The notes under the pieces are model-generated. The model was not told where the DNA came from and ran no database searches. It was given only the letters and a program-made list of their open reading frames with translations. DNA of 64,000 nucleotides from Streptomyces sp. SCUT-3 (GTDB lineage: Bacteria; Actinomycetota; Actinomycetes; Streptomycetales; Streptomycetaceae): NCBI RefSeq assembly GCF_014083985.1, contig NZ_CP046907.1, positions 2,460,001 to 2,524,000 on the forward strand, read 5' to 3'. Positions 34,321 through 43,171 of the stretch are shown here, in pieces (position 1 is the first letter of the stretch; each line of letters opens with the position of its first letter). The position numbers were made by a program, and so were the translations under genes.

Positions 34321-35034
34321 ATGCGTGCCCGCCTGGCCCGAGTGGACGCCGTGATCGTCCAGGCCGTGATCGCAGGTGCCCTGTCCTTCTCCCACCTGCA
34401 CGACCTCGCCGCGGCCGCCGGACAGGACGGCTGGAAGGCATGGGCCTACCCCGTGAGCGTCGACCTGCTGCTGGTCGCCGCCTGGCGCCGGATGCGCCAG
34501 CAGCAGCGAGCAGGACAGGCGGCCGGGGGGCCGCGGCTGTGGTTCCTGGTGGCCCTGGCCGCGTCCCTCGGTGCCAACGTCGCCACGGCTGGGCTCCTCG
34601 ACCTAGACCATGTGCCGGCCTGGCTCCGCGTAACGGTCGCAGGCTGGCCCGCCGTCGCCTTCTTCGGCGGCACACTGCTGGCCCACGCTCCGCATGGCCC
34701 GCAAGCACCGACGGCCCCGGCCCCCTCCCCCATGACGGACACGGATACGGAGCCGCACTCCGCCCGGGGCGCCGTCGACGGGCCCGACCGCAACGCACTC
34801 CCGGCGCCCTCCACCGGCCCCGAACCGACACCGGAGCCCAGCGCCGAACCGGTCGCCGCCCCGACTCCAGAGCCCGCTCCCGCCGTCTCCCTGCCGCCCG
34901 CCCTCGTCGACCGCGTCCGGGCCCTGGCCGAGGAGCATCGCTCGACCACCGGCCACCCCATCGACCCCGACGCCGTACGCGCCCGGCTCGGCCTGCCCCC
35001 GTCCATGACCACGTCCATCGCCGCGCACCTCTGA
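34321..35034 (+). CDS. SpdB/DUF2637-type membrane protein
   Basis: 237 residues, ATG 34321, with AGGAGACG upstream. Four hydrophobic segments in the first 125 residues (AVIVQAVIAGALSFSHLHDL, WAYPVSVDLLLVAAW, LWFLVALAASLGANVATAGL, VTVAGWPAVAFFGGTLLAHA) are typical of DUF2637 proteins coded by Streptomyces plasmids and AICEs. A Pro/Glu/Ala-rich linker (about 130-190) leads to a C-terminal HTH-like domain (LVDRVRALAEEHRSTTGHPI, VRARLGLPPSMTTSI). These proteins assist intramycelial spread after transfer. Confidence 0.82.
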   Translation: MRARLARVDAVIVQAVIAGALSFSHLHDLAAAAGQDGWKAWAYPVSVDLLLVAAWRRMRQQQRAGQAAGGPRLWFLVALAASLGANVATAGLLDLDHVPAWLRVTVAGWPAVAFFGGTLLAHAPHGPQAPTAPAPSPMTDTDTEPHSARGAVDGPDRNALPAPSTGPEPTPEPSAEPVAAPTPEPAPAVSLPPALVDRVRALAEEHRSTTGHPIDPDAVRARLGLPPSMTTSIAAHL

Positions 35035-35049
35035 GAGAGGAGCACCACC

Positions 35050-35229
35050 GTGAACCGGCGCTTCCGCAACGTCCGCCGCATCGGTCCCGTGAACGTCGCC
35101 TCGTACGTCGACCGCGGCCGGAACCGCCACCTGGTCGCCTGCACTGCACCCCGCTGCGACTTCTCCGCCGAGTACGACAGCCGCGCCGCCGCCGAACTCG
35201 CCGCTCGTACTCACCGCTGCCCGGCCTGA
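35050..35229 (+). CDS. Small zinc-finger-like mobile element transfer protein
   Basis: 59 residues from GTG 35050, 15 bp after the spdB-like stop, with GAGAGGAG upstream. Starts VNRRFRNVRRIGPVNVASY; contains C-T-A-P-R-C-D-F and later H-R-C-P, a C-x4-C...H-x-C arrangement that could bind zinc. The basic N-terminus suggests nucleic-acid contact. Short proteins of this pattern are commonly annotated as transfer proteins in AICEs. Confidence 0.75.
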   Translation: MNRRFRNVRRIGPVNVASYVDRGRNRHLVACTAPRCDFSAEYDSRAAAELAARTHRCPA

Positions 35230-35244
35230 CAGGAGACCACCGAA

Positions 35245-35400
35245 ATGGATGTTCCGCTCTGGCTCGCCCTGCTCGTCGTCGGCGTCCTCGGCATCAAGCT
35301 GATCCGCCCGCCCTGGTGGCTCATCGCCGTCCTGCTCGTCGGGGGTTACCTCCTCGCCGACAGCCTGCTCGCCCCCGTCATCGACACCGTCCTCGAGTAA
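35245..35400 (+). CDS. Small two-helix membrane protein of the spread operon
   Basis: 51 residues from ATG 35245 with AGGAGA upstream. Nearly all hydrophobic: DVPLWLALLVVGVLGIKLIR, PPWWLIAVLLVGGYLLADSL, so two membrane helices with a short turn (RPPWW). It lies 15 bp after the previous gene and 20 bp before the next, in a tight operon. Equivalent SpdC/SpdD-type proteins occur in pSAM2-like elements and are linked to plasmid spreading. Too short for further inference. Confidence 0.75.
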   Translation: MDVPLWLALLVVGVLGIKLIRPPWWLIAVLLVGGYLLADSLLAPVIDTVLE

Positions 35401-35420
35401 CCCGCGAAAGGGGACCGCTC

Positions 35421-35726
35421 ATGTTCCGACCGAAGATCCCGACCATGCCCCAGCCCACCGGCTCGGTCACCCCGCCCGCTGTCGTCGAACCGACCACCAT
35501 CTCGCCGGGTGCCCCGACCCCGCCGCCAGCCCCCGTCACCCCGACCTCGACCCGCCCGGCCGTCCGGCTCACCCCTGGCACCGTGCTCGCTCTCGTCGGC
35601 GGCGGCACCGCCGTGGTCCTGGCCGTCGGCACGGTCCTGATCTCCATGCTTCTCGCCGTCGCCATCACCGCCGCGTCCGTGGCCGTGTGCGCCGTCGTCA
35701 TCCGCTCCATCCTCAGCCGCCGCTGA
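35421..35726 (+). CDS. SpdD-like membrane protein
   Basis: 101 residues, ATG 35421, AAAGGGG upstream. A Pro/Thr-rich N-terminal half (MFRPKIPTMPQPTGSVTPPA to about residue 48) precedes one long or two close membrane helices (GTVLALVGGGTAVVLAVGTV, LISMLLAVAITAASVAVCAV) and a basic end (IRSILSRR). It fits the SpdD spread proteins of Streptomyces elements. Last gene of the transfer/spread operon; a CTAG operator follows at 35761, starting the replication unit. Confidence 0.75.
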   Translation: MFRPKIPTMPQPTGSVTPPAVVEPTTISPGAPTPPPAPVTPTSTRPAVRLTPGTVLALVGGGTAVVLAVGTVLISMLLAVAITAASVAVCAVVIRSILSRR

Positions 35727-35760
35727 CCTCATCGCTCGACCCGCCCGGCCTGCCCATGCC

Positions 35761-35776
35761 GTCTAGTCCCCTGGAC
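35761..35776. promoter_or_regulatory. CTAG operator before repSA
   Basis: GTCTAGTCCCCTGGACAG is an imperfect version of the palindrome at 29845 and 30393, 53 bp before the replication gene. It implies that replication, excision and transfer share one regulator. Confidence 0.65.
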
Positions 35777-35828
35777 AGGTCGGGCGCCCGCACCGGACTT
35801 CCCGCCCCTCACAAGGAGGAACCCGCAC

Positions 35829-37175
35829 ATGCACCCTGCGGCTCCGACCGGAGCCCTCCGCCAGCTGGCAGCACTCGCCCGGCACGTCGACCTCGGCGCC
35901 TACGCACGCCAGGTTCAGCGCCTCGGCGGCTGTGAGCGGCCCGTGCGGATGGAGGGCCACCGGCTCGACGTCCACGCCGCCACCGGTGAGATCGTCCGCG
36001 AGATCGCCGACCACGACCTTCCGGCCGGACAGCTCCTCATCCGCTGCAACAACCGCCGCGCCACCCGGTGCGCCTCCTGCGCCGAGGTCTATCGCAAGGA
36101 CACCTTCCACCTGGTCACGGCCGGCCTGAGCGGCGGCAAGGGCATCGGCCCGGCCGTCACCCGGCACCCGCGCGTCTTCGCCACGTTCACCGCCCCGTCC
36201 TTCGGCCCCGTCCACAACCGCCCCGGCGGCGGCCGGTGCCGCTGCGGACGCCTCCACCCGGACGACGATCCCGCCCTCGGCACGCCCCTGGACCCGGACC
36301 GGTACGACTACCGCGCGGCCGTCCTGTGGAACGCGCACGCCGGGGCACTGTGGGCCCGCTTCACCACCTACCTGCGCCAGCACCTCGCCTCCCGCGCGGG
36401 CCTCAGCCGCTCGGCGCTGCGTCATTGCCTCAAGGTCTCCTACGCCAAGGTCGCCGAGTACCAGCGGCGCGGCGCCGTCCACTTCCACGCCGTCATCCGC
36501 CTCGACGGACCGGGCGGCGCCGAGGACACCCCGCCGGCCTGGGCCACCACCGAACTGCTCGCCGACGCGATCCGCTCGGCGGCACGGACGGCTGAGACCC
36601 CCGGCCCCGTCCTCGACGGCCACGCCTACGCCTTCCGCTTCGGCGAACAGCTCGACATCCGCCCCATCCGCTCGGCCGACTTCGCGGGCACCTCGGAACT
36701 GTCCAGCCGCGCCGTGGCCGCCTACATCGCCAAGTACGCCACCAAGGGCGCCGAAACCGCGGGCACCCTGGACCGCCCTGTCCTCAACCCGATCACGGAC
36801 CTGATCGGCTCGGGCGTCACCGACCACGCCCGGCGCATGATCCTCACCTGCTGGCACCTCGGCGCCCTGCCGGAACTCGAAGCCCTGCGCCTGCGCAAGT
36901 GGGCCCACATGCTCGGCTTCCGCGGCCACTTCTCCACCAAGTCCCGCGCCTACTCCGTCACCCTCGGCGCCCTTCGCCAGGAACGCGCCGACCACAACGA
37001 GGCCCTGGCCCGCGAACGCGCCGACGCGGCCGGCCACCCGCTGCCCGACCCGGACACCGTCCTCGTCCTCTCCCACTGGCGCTTCGCCGGGACCGGCCTG
37101 ACCACTGCCGAAACCTGGCTCGCCGCCACTCGTCAACCCGACTCCGAACCGGAAGGAGAGGCGCACCGTGTCTGA
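35829..37175 (+). CDS. repSA: RepSA-type rolling-circle replication initiator
   Basis: 448 residues, ATG 35829 with AAGGAGG upstream. It matches the pSAM2 RepSA family: a zinc-finger-like part (IRCNNRRATRCASCAEVYRKD), FATFTAPSFGPVHNRPGGGRC, CRCGRLHPDDD, the HUH-type metal motif AVHFHAVIRLDG, and the active-site region RAVAAYIAKYATKGAETAG with catalytic Tyr. Initiators of this type nick the double-strand origin, often within their own gene, and start rolling-circle replication of the excised circle. Xis and Int follow with overlapping starts. All motifs are intact. Confidence 0.93.
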   Translation: MHPAAPTGALRQLAALARHVDLGAYARQVQRLGGCERPVRMEGHRLDVHAATGEIVREIADHDLPAGQLLIRCNNRRATRCASCAEVYRKDTFHLVTAGLSGGKGIGPAVTRHPRVFATFTAPSFGPVHNRPGGGRCRCGRLHPDDDPALGTPLDPDRYDYRAAVLWNAHAGALWARFTTYLRQHLASRAGLSRSALRHCLKVSYAKVAEYQRRGAVHFHAVIRLDGPGGAEDTPPAWATTELLADAIRSAARTAETPGPVLDGHAYAFRFGEQLDIRPIRSADFAGTSELSSRAVAAYIAKYATKGAETAGTLDRPVLNPITDLIGSGVTDHARRMILTCWHLGALPELEALRLRKWAHMLGFRGHFSTKSRAYSVTLGALRQERADHNEALARERADAAGHPLPDPDTVLVLSHWRFAGTGLTTAETWLAATRQPDSEPEGEAHRV

Positions 37176-37404
37176 GCGCCGCCGCACCGTGGCCAAAGCG
37201 ACTGCCGCACCGAGCCCTCTCCCCTCGCGGTACTTGACTCCGTTGGACGTCGCCGAGCTCTTGGGCGTGCCGGTGGAGACGGTCTACCAGTGGCGTCGAA
37301 AGCGCACAGGGCCGCGCGGTTTCCGGGTCGGTCGGCATCTGCGCTACGACCCCATGGACGTCCGGGCTTGGATCGAGTCCCTGCTGGAAGAGGCCGCCGC
37401 CTGA
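37168..37404 (+). CDS. xis: Excisionase, MerR-like winged HTH
   Basis: 78 residues from GTG 37168, overlapping repSA by 8 bp. An HTH_17 excisionase fold: YLTPLDVAELLGVPVETVYQ then WRRKRTGPRGFRVGRHLRY, with DPMDVRAWIESLLEE. Xis bends the attachment DNA so that integrase excises instead of integrates. Its stop codon overlaps the integrase ATG (TGATG), so Rep, Xis and Int are made together, as in pSAM2. Confidence 0.92.
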   Translation: MSERRRTVAKATAAPSPLPSRYLTPLDVAELLGVPVETVYQWRRKRTGPRGFRVGRHLRYDPMDVRAWIESLLEEAAA

Positions 37405-38651
37405 TGGCCGGGCACATCCAGGACCGCTGGTACCGGACCGAACCCGGGCCGGACGGGAAGGTCCGCAGGGTCAAGACCGAGCGCTACGGATCGGGTCTCC
37501 GTTACCGCGCTCGGTACGTCGGCCCGGACGGCACGGAGAAGTCCAAGAGCTTCCCCGACCGACAGAAGCGGCTCGCCGATCAGTGGCTGGCGCACATCGA
37601 GGCGGACATGGCACGCGGGCAGTACATCGACCCGCGCGCCGCTCGGATCACCTTCCAGCAGTACGCCGAACGCTGGGTCGCCACGCAGGGCGCTGATCCG
37701 AACACCCAGGCTTCGATGGAGTCCCAGCTACGGCTGCACGCCTTCCCCTACCTCGGCTCGCGCCCGCTCGGCTCCTTCCAGCCGGCGCACATCCGGGATT
37801 GGGTGCGGCAGCTACAGGAGAACGGCGTCCGCGGGTCGTACGCCCGGACGATCTACTCCAACGTGCGCGCGGCGCTCAGCGCAGCGGTGGATGACGGCCA
37901 CCTTCCCCGGAACCCTTGTGCCGCTCGCTCGGTCCGGCCGCCGACCGTCGACAACAAGCGTGTCGTGCCCTGGACGCCCGAGCGGGTCTTCGCCGTCCGG
38001 GCCGCCATGCCCGAGCGCTTCCAAGCCATGGTCGACCTGGGCAGCGGCTGCGGGCTCCGTCAGGGCGAGATCCTGGGCGTGGCCGTCGACGCGCTCGACT
38101 TCGAGTCGGACACGCTCCACGTGGTGCAGCAACTGAAGCTGAGCCGCAGCAAGGCCGTGTTCGCCCCGCCGAAGGGCGGCAAGCTGCGGGACGTGCCGCT
38201 TCCCGGCCCCGTCGCCGATGCGCTCCGGGGGCACATGAAGCGGTTCCCGCCAGTCGAGATCACCTTGCCGTGGAAGGTGGCCGACGGGCCCCCGGTGACC
38301 AAGCGGCTGATCTTCACCGGGCCACGTGGCGGGCACGTCTGGCGGACGTCGCTCAACGAGGAAGCGTGGAAACCGGCACTCGCCGCGGCCGGCATCATCC
38401 CCGTGCCCGAGCGGGGTCGGCCGTACGCCGAGTCCCGCGAGAACGGCATGCACGCCCTGCGCCACTTCTACGCCTCGGTGCTCCTGGACGCGGGCGAGAA
38501 CATCAAGGCCCTTGCCGAGTACCTCGGCCACTCGGACCCGGGCCTGACGCTCCGGGTGTACGCGCACCTCATGCCGTCGAGCCAGGAGCGCACTCGCAAG
38601 GCGGTCGCCGCTGTCTTCGACACGGCCCGGCCGGACCCGTCCGGCACCTGA
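37404..38651 (+). CDS. int: Tyrosine-recombinase integrase of the AICE
   Basis: 415 residues, ATG 37404. An arm-binding N-terminus (RYGSGLRYRARYVGPDGTEK), SAM-like core-binding domain (about 80-165, ITFQQYAERWVATQGADPNT), and a catalytic domain with R in SGCGLRQGEILGV, HxxR in GMHALRHFYASVLL, the second His in EYLGHSDPGLTLRVY and nucleophile Tyr in RVYAHLMPSSQ. It catalyses site-specific recombination between attP and the 3' end of gpmA. The attR core lies 81 bp after its stop, and a 21-bp repeat overlapping the stop recurs near attL. Confidence 0.95.
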   Translation: MAGHIQDRWYRTEPGPDGKVRRVKTERYGSGLRYRARYVGPDGTEKSKSFPDRQKRLADQWLAHIEADMARGQYIDPRAARITFQQYAERWVATQGADPNTQASMESQLRLHAFPYLGSRPLGSFQPAHIRDWVRQLQENGVRGSYARTIYSNVRAALSAAVDDGHLPRNPCAARSVRPPTVDNKRVVPWTPERVFAVRAAMPERFQAMVDLGSGCGLRQGEILGVAVDALDFESDTLHVVQQLKLSRSKAVFAPPKGGKLRDVPLPGPVADALRGHMKRFPPVEITLPWKVADGPPVTKRLIFTGPRGGHVWRTSLNEEAWKPALAAAGIIPVPERGRPYAESRENGMHALRHFYASVLLDAGENIKALAEYLGHSDPGLTLRVYAHLMPSSQERTRKAVAAVFDTARPDPSGT

Positions 38652-38718
38652 CGGCCCAGAGACGGCCCAGAGGCAGCAACGAGCCCCCTCCCGGCGGAGA
38701 AACCGCAGGCAGGGGGCT
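38651..38718. repeat. Integrase arm-type repeat and terminator hairpin near attR
   Basis: 38651-38671 is a 21-bp exact copy of 22585-22605 (GACGGCCCAGAGACGGCCC core, itself two 9-bp units). 38683-38690 and 38711-38718 form an 8-bp GC stem (AGCCCCCT/AGGGGGCT) followed by TTGTT, ending the int transcript and, in the other direction, gpmA. Confidence 0.75.
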
Positions 38719-38731
38719 TGTTCGCAGGTGC

Positions 38732-38750
38732 TTACTTCTTCTTGCCCTGG
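38732..38750. repeat. attR core within the gpmA 3' end
   Basis: TTACTTCTTCTTGCCCTGG encodes the last six gpmA residue positions (QGKKK-stop) on the minus strand and is identical to attL. Integration therefore restores the gpmA reading frame. Confidence 0.88.
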
Positions 38751-39493
38751 TTCTTGACGGCCTCGATGGCGGCCTTGGCGGCCTCCGGGTCGAGGTAGGT
38801 GCCGCCCTTGACGAGGGGGCGGAAGTCGGCGTCCAGCTCGTAGGTGAGCGGGATGCCGGTGGGGATGTTCAGGCCGGCGATGTCCTGGTCGGAGATGCCG
38901 TCGAGGTGCTTGACGAGGGCACGCAGGCTGTTGCCGTGGGCGGCGACGAGCACGGTGCGGCCGGTCAGCAGGTCGGGCACGACGGCGTCGTACCAGTACG
39001 GCATCATGCGGACCACGACGTCCTTGAGGCACTCGGTCCGCGGGCGCAGCTCGCTGGGGATCATCGAGTAGCGCGGGTCGTCGGACTGGGAGAACTCGGC
39101 GCCGTCCTCCAGCGGGGGCGGCGGGGTGTCGTAGGAGCGGCGCCACAGCATGAACTGCTCCTCGCCGAACTCGGCGAGGGTCTGCGCCTTGTCCTTGCCC
39201 TGGAGGGCGCCGTAGTGGCGCTCGTTCAGCCGCCAGCTGCGGTGGACCGGGATCCAGTGGCGGTCGGCGGCCTCGAGGGCCAGCTGGGCGGTGCGGATGG
39301 CGCGCTTCTGCACCGAGGTGTGGACGACGTCGGGAAGCAGGCCGGCCTCGCGCATGAGCACGCCGCCGCGTACTGCCTCCGCTTCGCCCTTCTCGGTCAG
39401 GTTGACGTCCACCCACCCGGTGAACAGGTTCTTCGCGTTCCACTCGCTCTCGCCGTGGCGGAGCAGGATCAGCTTGTACGGTGCGTCGGCCAT
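38732..39493 (-). CDS. gpmA: 2,3-bisphosphoglycerate-dependent phosphoglycerate mutase
   Basis: 253 residues from ATG 39493 ([20 protein letters not shown]), the family's usual start; the upstream extension to 39568 lacks conservation. Catalytic His in [10 protein letters not shown], second His in [17 protein letters not shown], substrate motif [15 protein letters not shown]. It interconverts 3- and 2-phosphoglycerate in glycolysis and gluconeogenesis, using a phosphohistidine. The 3' end is the AICE attachment site, yet the C-terminus NQGKKK is retained. Its natural terminator probably lies at 22409, now displaced. Divergent from an MFS gene. Confidence 0.96.
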   Translation of the reverse strand: MADAPYKLILLRHGESEWNAKNLFTGWVDVNLTEKGEAEAVRGGVLMREAGLLPDVVHTSVQKRAIRTAQLALEAADRHWIPVHRSWRLNERHYGALQGKDKAQTLAEFGEEQFMLWRRSYDTPPPPLEDGAEFSQSDDPRYSMIPSELRPRTECLKDVVVRMMPYWYDAVVPDLLTGRTVLVAAHGNSLRALVKHLDGISDQDIAGLNIPTGIPLTYELDADFRPLVKGGTYLDPEAAKAAIEAVKNQGKKK

Positions 39494-39595
39494 GGTCCTG
39501 AGCCTAGCCGTAAACCCGTGGCGCCCTCCGAGCGGGCAGGAGTAATATTCAGCAGCTGGTTTTGCCAATTACACATCCCGTGCGGGGGGCTCTTC

Positions 39596-41065
39596 GTGGG
39601 AACGGTCGGACGCGCCGTCAAGGAGGCGGTCTCGGGGCTGCCCCGGGAGTTCTGGTGGCTGTGGACGAGCACCCTGGTCAACCGGCTGGGCGGCTTCGTC
39701 GTCACCTTCCTCGCCCTCTACCTGACCGTGGAACGCGGCTTCTCCGCCTCCTACGCGGGCCTGGTCGCCTCCCTGTACGGGCTCGGCGGCTCGGTGGCGG
39801 CGGTGGTCGGGGGCGTGGCCGCCGACCGGTGGGGGCGGCGGGCCACGATGACGGCCGCCCAGATGGGGACCGCGGTGGCCACGGCGGCCCTGGGCTTCGC
39901 CGAGCACCCGGCTGCGATCGCCGCCGTGGCCTGCCTGGTCGGGTTCACCGGCAACGCCTCCCGGCCGGCCGTGCAGGCGATGATCGCCGACCTGGTGCCG
40001 GCCGCCGACCGGGTGCGGGCGTTCTCCCTCAACTACTGGGCGATCAACATCGGCTTCGGCGTCTCGGCGGCCGTGGCCGGCCTCGTCGCCGCCCACGGCT
40101 ACCTGTGGCTGTTCCTCGGCGACGCGCTGGCCACCGTGCTGTGCGCGGCGGTGGTCTTCCTCAAGGTGCCCGAGACCCGGCCCCAGGACGGCCCGGCGGA
40201 CGACCCGGCGGTCGCGGGGCGGGCCGGCAAATCGGGAGGGGCCGGGGTCTCGCTCCTCGACGTGCTGCGCGACGGCCGCTTCGTGGCGCTGACCGGGGCG
40301 ACCTTCCTGCTGGCCGTCGTCGCCCAGCAGGGCAGCACCACGCTGTCGGTGGACATGGGCGCGGCCGGACTGTCGGCGAGCCAGTACGGCCTGGTCATCG
40401 GGTTGAACGGGCTGCTGATCGTGATCCTGCAGATCCCGGTCACCCGGCTCCTGGAGGGCCGCGGCCGGGCCGGGCTGCTGGTCGTGGGCACCCTGCTGAT
40501 GGGCTGGGGCTTCGGCCTGACCGCCTTCGCCGGCTCGGCCGGGTTCTACGCGCTGACGGTCGCGGTGTGGACGCTGGGCGAGGTCGTCCACGCCCCGGCC
40601 ATGATGTCGGTGGTCGCCGAGATGTCCCCTGCCCGTGCCCGCGGCCGGTACCAGGGCGTGCACTCGCTCGCCTGGTCGGCGGCGGCGTTCCTCGGCCCGG
40701 CCGTGGGCGGCTGGGGGCTGGACCGGTGGGGCGGCGGCACGGTGTGGGGCGCGTGCGCGGTGATCGGCACGGTGGCGGCGGCCGGCTACTGGCTGCTGCT
40801 GCGGGAGCGCCCCGCGTCGGCGGGCCCGCCCCTCGCGCGGGGCGCGGCACCGGCCGCCGGCCGCCCCGCGGCCCCGGTCCTTCCCACCGCTCCCCCGCCC
40901 GCTCCGTCCGCCCCGGCCGCTCCGAAGGTCTCGGACGCCTTGGAGGTTGCGGCCGCCCCGGCGATCCCGGGCGTTCCGGCGGGCGTTCCGGCGGACGGCC
41001 GGGGGCCTGGGGCGGACGCGGACGGAGCCGCGGCCAGGCCTGCGGCGCCGCGCGCGGGCGTCTGA
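39596..41065 (+). CDS. Major facilitator superfamily transporter
   Basis: 489 residues from GTG 39596 (GGGGGG upstream). Twelve membrane helices with the MFS loop DRWGRRATMTAAQMG between helices 2 and 3, NIGFGVSAAVAGLVA in the first half and RGRYQGVHSLAWSAAAFLGP in the second, resembling the YdeR/MdtH-type drug exporters. A 100-residue Pro/Ala-rich cytoplasmic tail from about residue 400 is unusual and probably disordered. Substrate unknown. It is divergent from gpmA with a TAATAT -10-like element at 39542. The frame is open far upstream only because of GC bias. Confidence 0.85.
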   Translation: MGTVGRAVKEAVSGLPREFWWLWTSTLVNRLGGFVVTFLALYLTVERGFSASYAGLVASLYGLGGSVAAVVGGVAADRWGRRATMTAAQMGTAVATAALGFAEHPAAIAAVACLVGFTGNASRPAVQAMIADLVPAADRVRAFSLNYWAINIGFGVSAAVAGLVAAHGYLWLFLGDALATVLCAAVVFLKVPETRPQDGPADDPAVAGRAGKSGGAGVSLLDVLRDGRFVALTGATFLLAVVAQQGSTTLSVDMGAAGLSASQYGLVIGLNGLLIVILQIPVTRLLEGRGRAGLLVVGTLLMGWGFGLTAFAGSAGFYALTVAVWTLGEVVHAPAMMSVVAEMSPARARGRYQGVHSLAWSAAAFLGPAVGGWGLDRWGGGTVWGACAVIGTVAAAGYWLLLRERPASAGPPLARGAAPAAGRPAAPVLPTAPPPAPSAPAAPKVSDALEVAAAPAIPGVPAGVPADGRGPGADADGAAARPAAPRAGV

Positions 41066-41163
41066 AAGCCCGCGACCCCGGGAGCCCCGGCAGGGGCCCG
41101 GCAGGCCGCAGGCCCGGCAGGTCGCGCCCCGCAGACCGCGCCCCGCCCCGTGCGGCCGGGGGT

Positions 41164-41811
41164 TCAGCCCCGGCCGGGGCCGTCCTCCGAGGGGCTCCCG
41201 AGGTCGCGGGTGAGGTGGGTGAACGCCTCCAGGTTGCGGGTGGACTCGCCCCGCTTGGTGCGCCACTCGTACTCCTTGCGGATGGAGGTGGCGAAGCCGA
41301 GCTCCAGCAGGGTGTTGAAGCTCCCGTCGGCGTTCTCCAGGACGGACCCGAGGAGGCGGTCTACCTCCTCCGGCGTGACCGCGGCGAGCGGGAGCCGGCC
41401 GACGAGGTAGACGTCGCCGAGGCGGTCGATCGCGTAGGCCACCCCGTACAGCCGGGTGTTGTGCTCCAGGAGCCAGCGGTGGAACGCCTCGGTGTTCTCG
41501 TCGGGGCGGCGCACGACGAAGGCGTTCACCGAGAGGGTGTGCGCGCCCACCACCAGGGAGCAGGTGGTGGACAGCTTCTTGGTGCCGGGCAGTTTGACCA
41601 CGAAGTGGCCCGGCTTCGGGGTCTCGAAGTCCAGCTCCGCGTCCCGGAGCGTCCGCTCGACCACCTGCGCCGCGCGGTCCGCGTTCGTGCCGGGGGCGGT
41701 GCCCGTGCCGGTGCTGGTGCCCGTGCCGGTGTTGGTGCCGGTGCCCGTACCGGGGGCGGTGCCCGTACCGGGGGCGGTGCCCGTGCCGGTGTTGGTCGCT
41801 GTGTCACCCAT
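41164..41811 (-). CDS. YbjN-domain protein with Gly-Thr repeat N-terminus
   Basis: 215 residues, ATG 41811. The first 45 are almost pure Gly/Thr/Asn/Pro repeats (GTGTAPGTG), from 6- and 12-bp tandem DNA repeats at 41690-41800. Residues about 50-190 are a YbjN/T3SS-chaperone-like sensory fold ([60 protein letters not shown]). In actinobacteria this gene follows mshA and is conserved, so a link to mycothiol metabolism is plausible but unproven. It overlaps the mshA end by 8 bp, so they are co-transcribed. The low-complexity end probably varies between strains. Confidence 0.8.
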   Translation of the reverse strand: MGDTATNTGTGTAPGTGTAPGTGTGTNTGTGTSTGTGTAPGTNADRAAQVVERTLRDAELDFETPKPGHFVVKLPGTKKLSTTCSLVVGAHTLSVNAFVVRRPDENTEAFHRWLLEHNTRLYGVAYAIDRLGDVYLVGRLPLAAVTPEEVDRLLGSVLENADGSFNTLLELGFATSIRKEYEWRTKRGESTRNLEAFTHLTRDLGSPSEDGPGRG

Positions 41812-43171
41812 GGCGGTGATGGTAGGCCCCCGGCGCGCGGCCGCACGCGGCCGCGTACACCTCGGCGGTCGCTGCGGCGGTCGCCTCCCAGCCGAAGTCC
41901 CGGGCGTGGCGGGCCGCGGCGTCCCCCATCGTGAGGGCCAGCTCGGGGTTCTCGGCGAACCGGCGCAGGACCGCGGCGTAGTCGGCGGGGTCGTGGCCCC
42001 GCACCAGGAAGCCGGAGCTGCCGTCGGCCACGGCCACCGGCAGCCCGCCGACCTCGGCGGCGACCACGGGGGTGCCGCAGGCCTGGGCCTCGATGGCGAC
42101 CAGGCCGAAGGACTCGCTGTGGGAGGGCATGACCAGCACGGTCGCGGCGCGGAACCAGTCCACGAGCCGGTCCTGGTCGACCGGGGGCTGGAAGCGGACC
42201 AGGTCGCCGACGCCGAGGTCGGCGGCGAGCTTGTGCAGCCGTTCCGGCCTGGCCAGGCCCGATCCGCTGGGGCCGCCCACGATCGGCACGACCAGGCGGG
42301 AGCGCAGCGACGGGTCCTCGTCGACGAGCCGGGCCGCCGCGTGCAGCAGGACGTCGGGGGCCTTCAGCGGCTGTATCCGGCCGGCGAACATCGGGACGAC
42401 GGCGTCCTGCGGCAGCCCCAGGCGGTGCCGGGCCGCGGCCCGGCCGGCGGCGATGCCGGCCGGGTCGGGACGGAAGCGGCGCAGGTTGACCCCGGGATGC
42501 ACGACGGCGATCCGCTCGCGCGGGGCGTCGTAGTACCGGGCCAGCTCGTCGGCCTCCTCCTCGGTGTTGGCTATCAGCCGGTCCGCGGCCCGCACCACCT
42601 GGTTCTCGCCGATCACCCGGGCCTCCGGCTCGGGCGTGTCGCCCTCGGCGAGGGCGGCGTTCTTCACCTTGGCCATGGTGTGCATGGTGTGGACCAGCGG
42701 CACGCCCCAGCGCTGCGCGGCGAGCCAGCCGACGTGGCCGGAGAGCCAGTAGTGGGAGTGCACCAGGTCGTAGTGGCCGGCCCGGCGGGACGCCTCGGCC
42801 TGCATGACGCCGTGGGTGAAGGCGCACAGCTGGGCCGGCAGGTCCTCCTTGGCCAGGCCCTCGTAGGGGCCGGCGTCGACGTGCCGGACGGTGACGCCGG
42901 GGGCCAGCTCCACGATGGGCGGCAGGGCCCCCGTCGTGGCCCGGGTGAACACCTCGACCTCGATGTTGATCTCGGCGAGACGTTTCGCCAGCTCGACGAT
43001 GTAGACGTTCATGCCGCCCGCGTCGCCCGTGCCCGGCTGGTGCAGCGGGGAGGTGTGGACGCTGAGCATGGCGATCCGCCGGGGGCGGCGCCCCGGCATG
43101 CGCCACCGCAGCCCCTGCCGTACCTGACGCACCTGCCCGAACCTGGTCGGCCGTGCCGTCTGCTGGCTCAC
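41804..43171 (-). CDS. mshA: D-inositol-3-phosphate glycosyltransferase MshA
   Basis: 455 residues from GTG 43171, with AGGAGG nine bases upstream; TTG 43180 is the alternative. A GT4 (GT-B) enzyme: [20 protein letters not shown] and [18 protein letters not shown] bind the acceptor, [20 protein letters not shown] lies mid-domain, and the donor site has [18 protein letters not shown] and the E-x7-E motif [20 protein letters not shown]. It transfers GlcNAc from UDP-GlcNAc to inositol-3-phosphate, the first step of mycothiol synthesis, the main thiol of actinobacteria. A YbjN-like gene overlaps its end. Confidence 0.95.
   Translation of the reverse strand: MSQQTARPTRFGQVRQVRQGLRWRMPGRRPRRIAMLSVHTSPLHQPGTGDAGGMNVYIVELAKRLAEINIEVEVFTRATTGALPPIVELAPGVTVRHVDAGPYEGLAKEDLPAQLCAFTHGVMQAEASRRAGHYDLVHSHYWLSGHVGWLAAQRWGVPLVHTMHTMAKVKNAALAEGDTPEPEARVIGENQVVRAADRLIANTEEEADELARYYDAPRERIAVVHPGVNLRRFRPDPAGIAAGRAAARHRLGLPQDAVVPMFAGRIQPLKAPDVLLHAAARLVDEDPSLRSRLVVPIVGGPSGSGLARPERLHKLAADLGVGDLVRFQPPVDQDRLVDWFRAATVLVMPSHSESFGLVAIEAQACGTPVVAAEVGGLPVAVADGSSGFLVRGHDPADYAAVLRRFAENPELALTMGDAAARHARDFGWEATAAATAEVYAAACGRAPGAYHHRHG

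Larger units (their letters stand above)
22459..38750 (+). mobile_element. Integrated actinomycete integrative and conjugative element (AICE) at the gpmA 3' end
   Basis: About 16.3 kb bounded by 19-bp perfect direct repeats TTACTTCTTCTTGCCCTGG (22459-22477 and 38732-38750); the right copy is the last codons of gpmA. Integrase, excisionase and RepSA genes abut the right end as in pSAM2 and SLP1. A TraB/FtsK ATPase and Spd-type small proteins form the transfer module. Cargo of lower GC at the left holds an SgrAI-type R-M system, an OLD-like ATPase and a DUF7660-like gene. All core genes look intact, so the element may excise, replicate by rolling circle and transfer. Confidence 0.9.

Noticed and set aside
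37916-41065. A 1049-codon plus-strand frame
   Set aside because: It is open only because of GC bias, runs antisense to gpmA and out of frame with int; only the part from GTG 39596 (MFS transporter) is real.
41690-41800. Gly-Thr repeat as a separate mobile repeat
   Set aside because: It is a coding low-complexity tract in the YbjN-like protein with no flanking duplication or element features.
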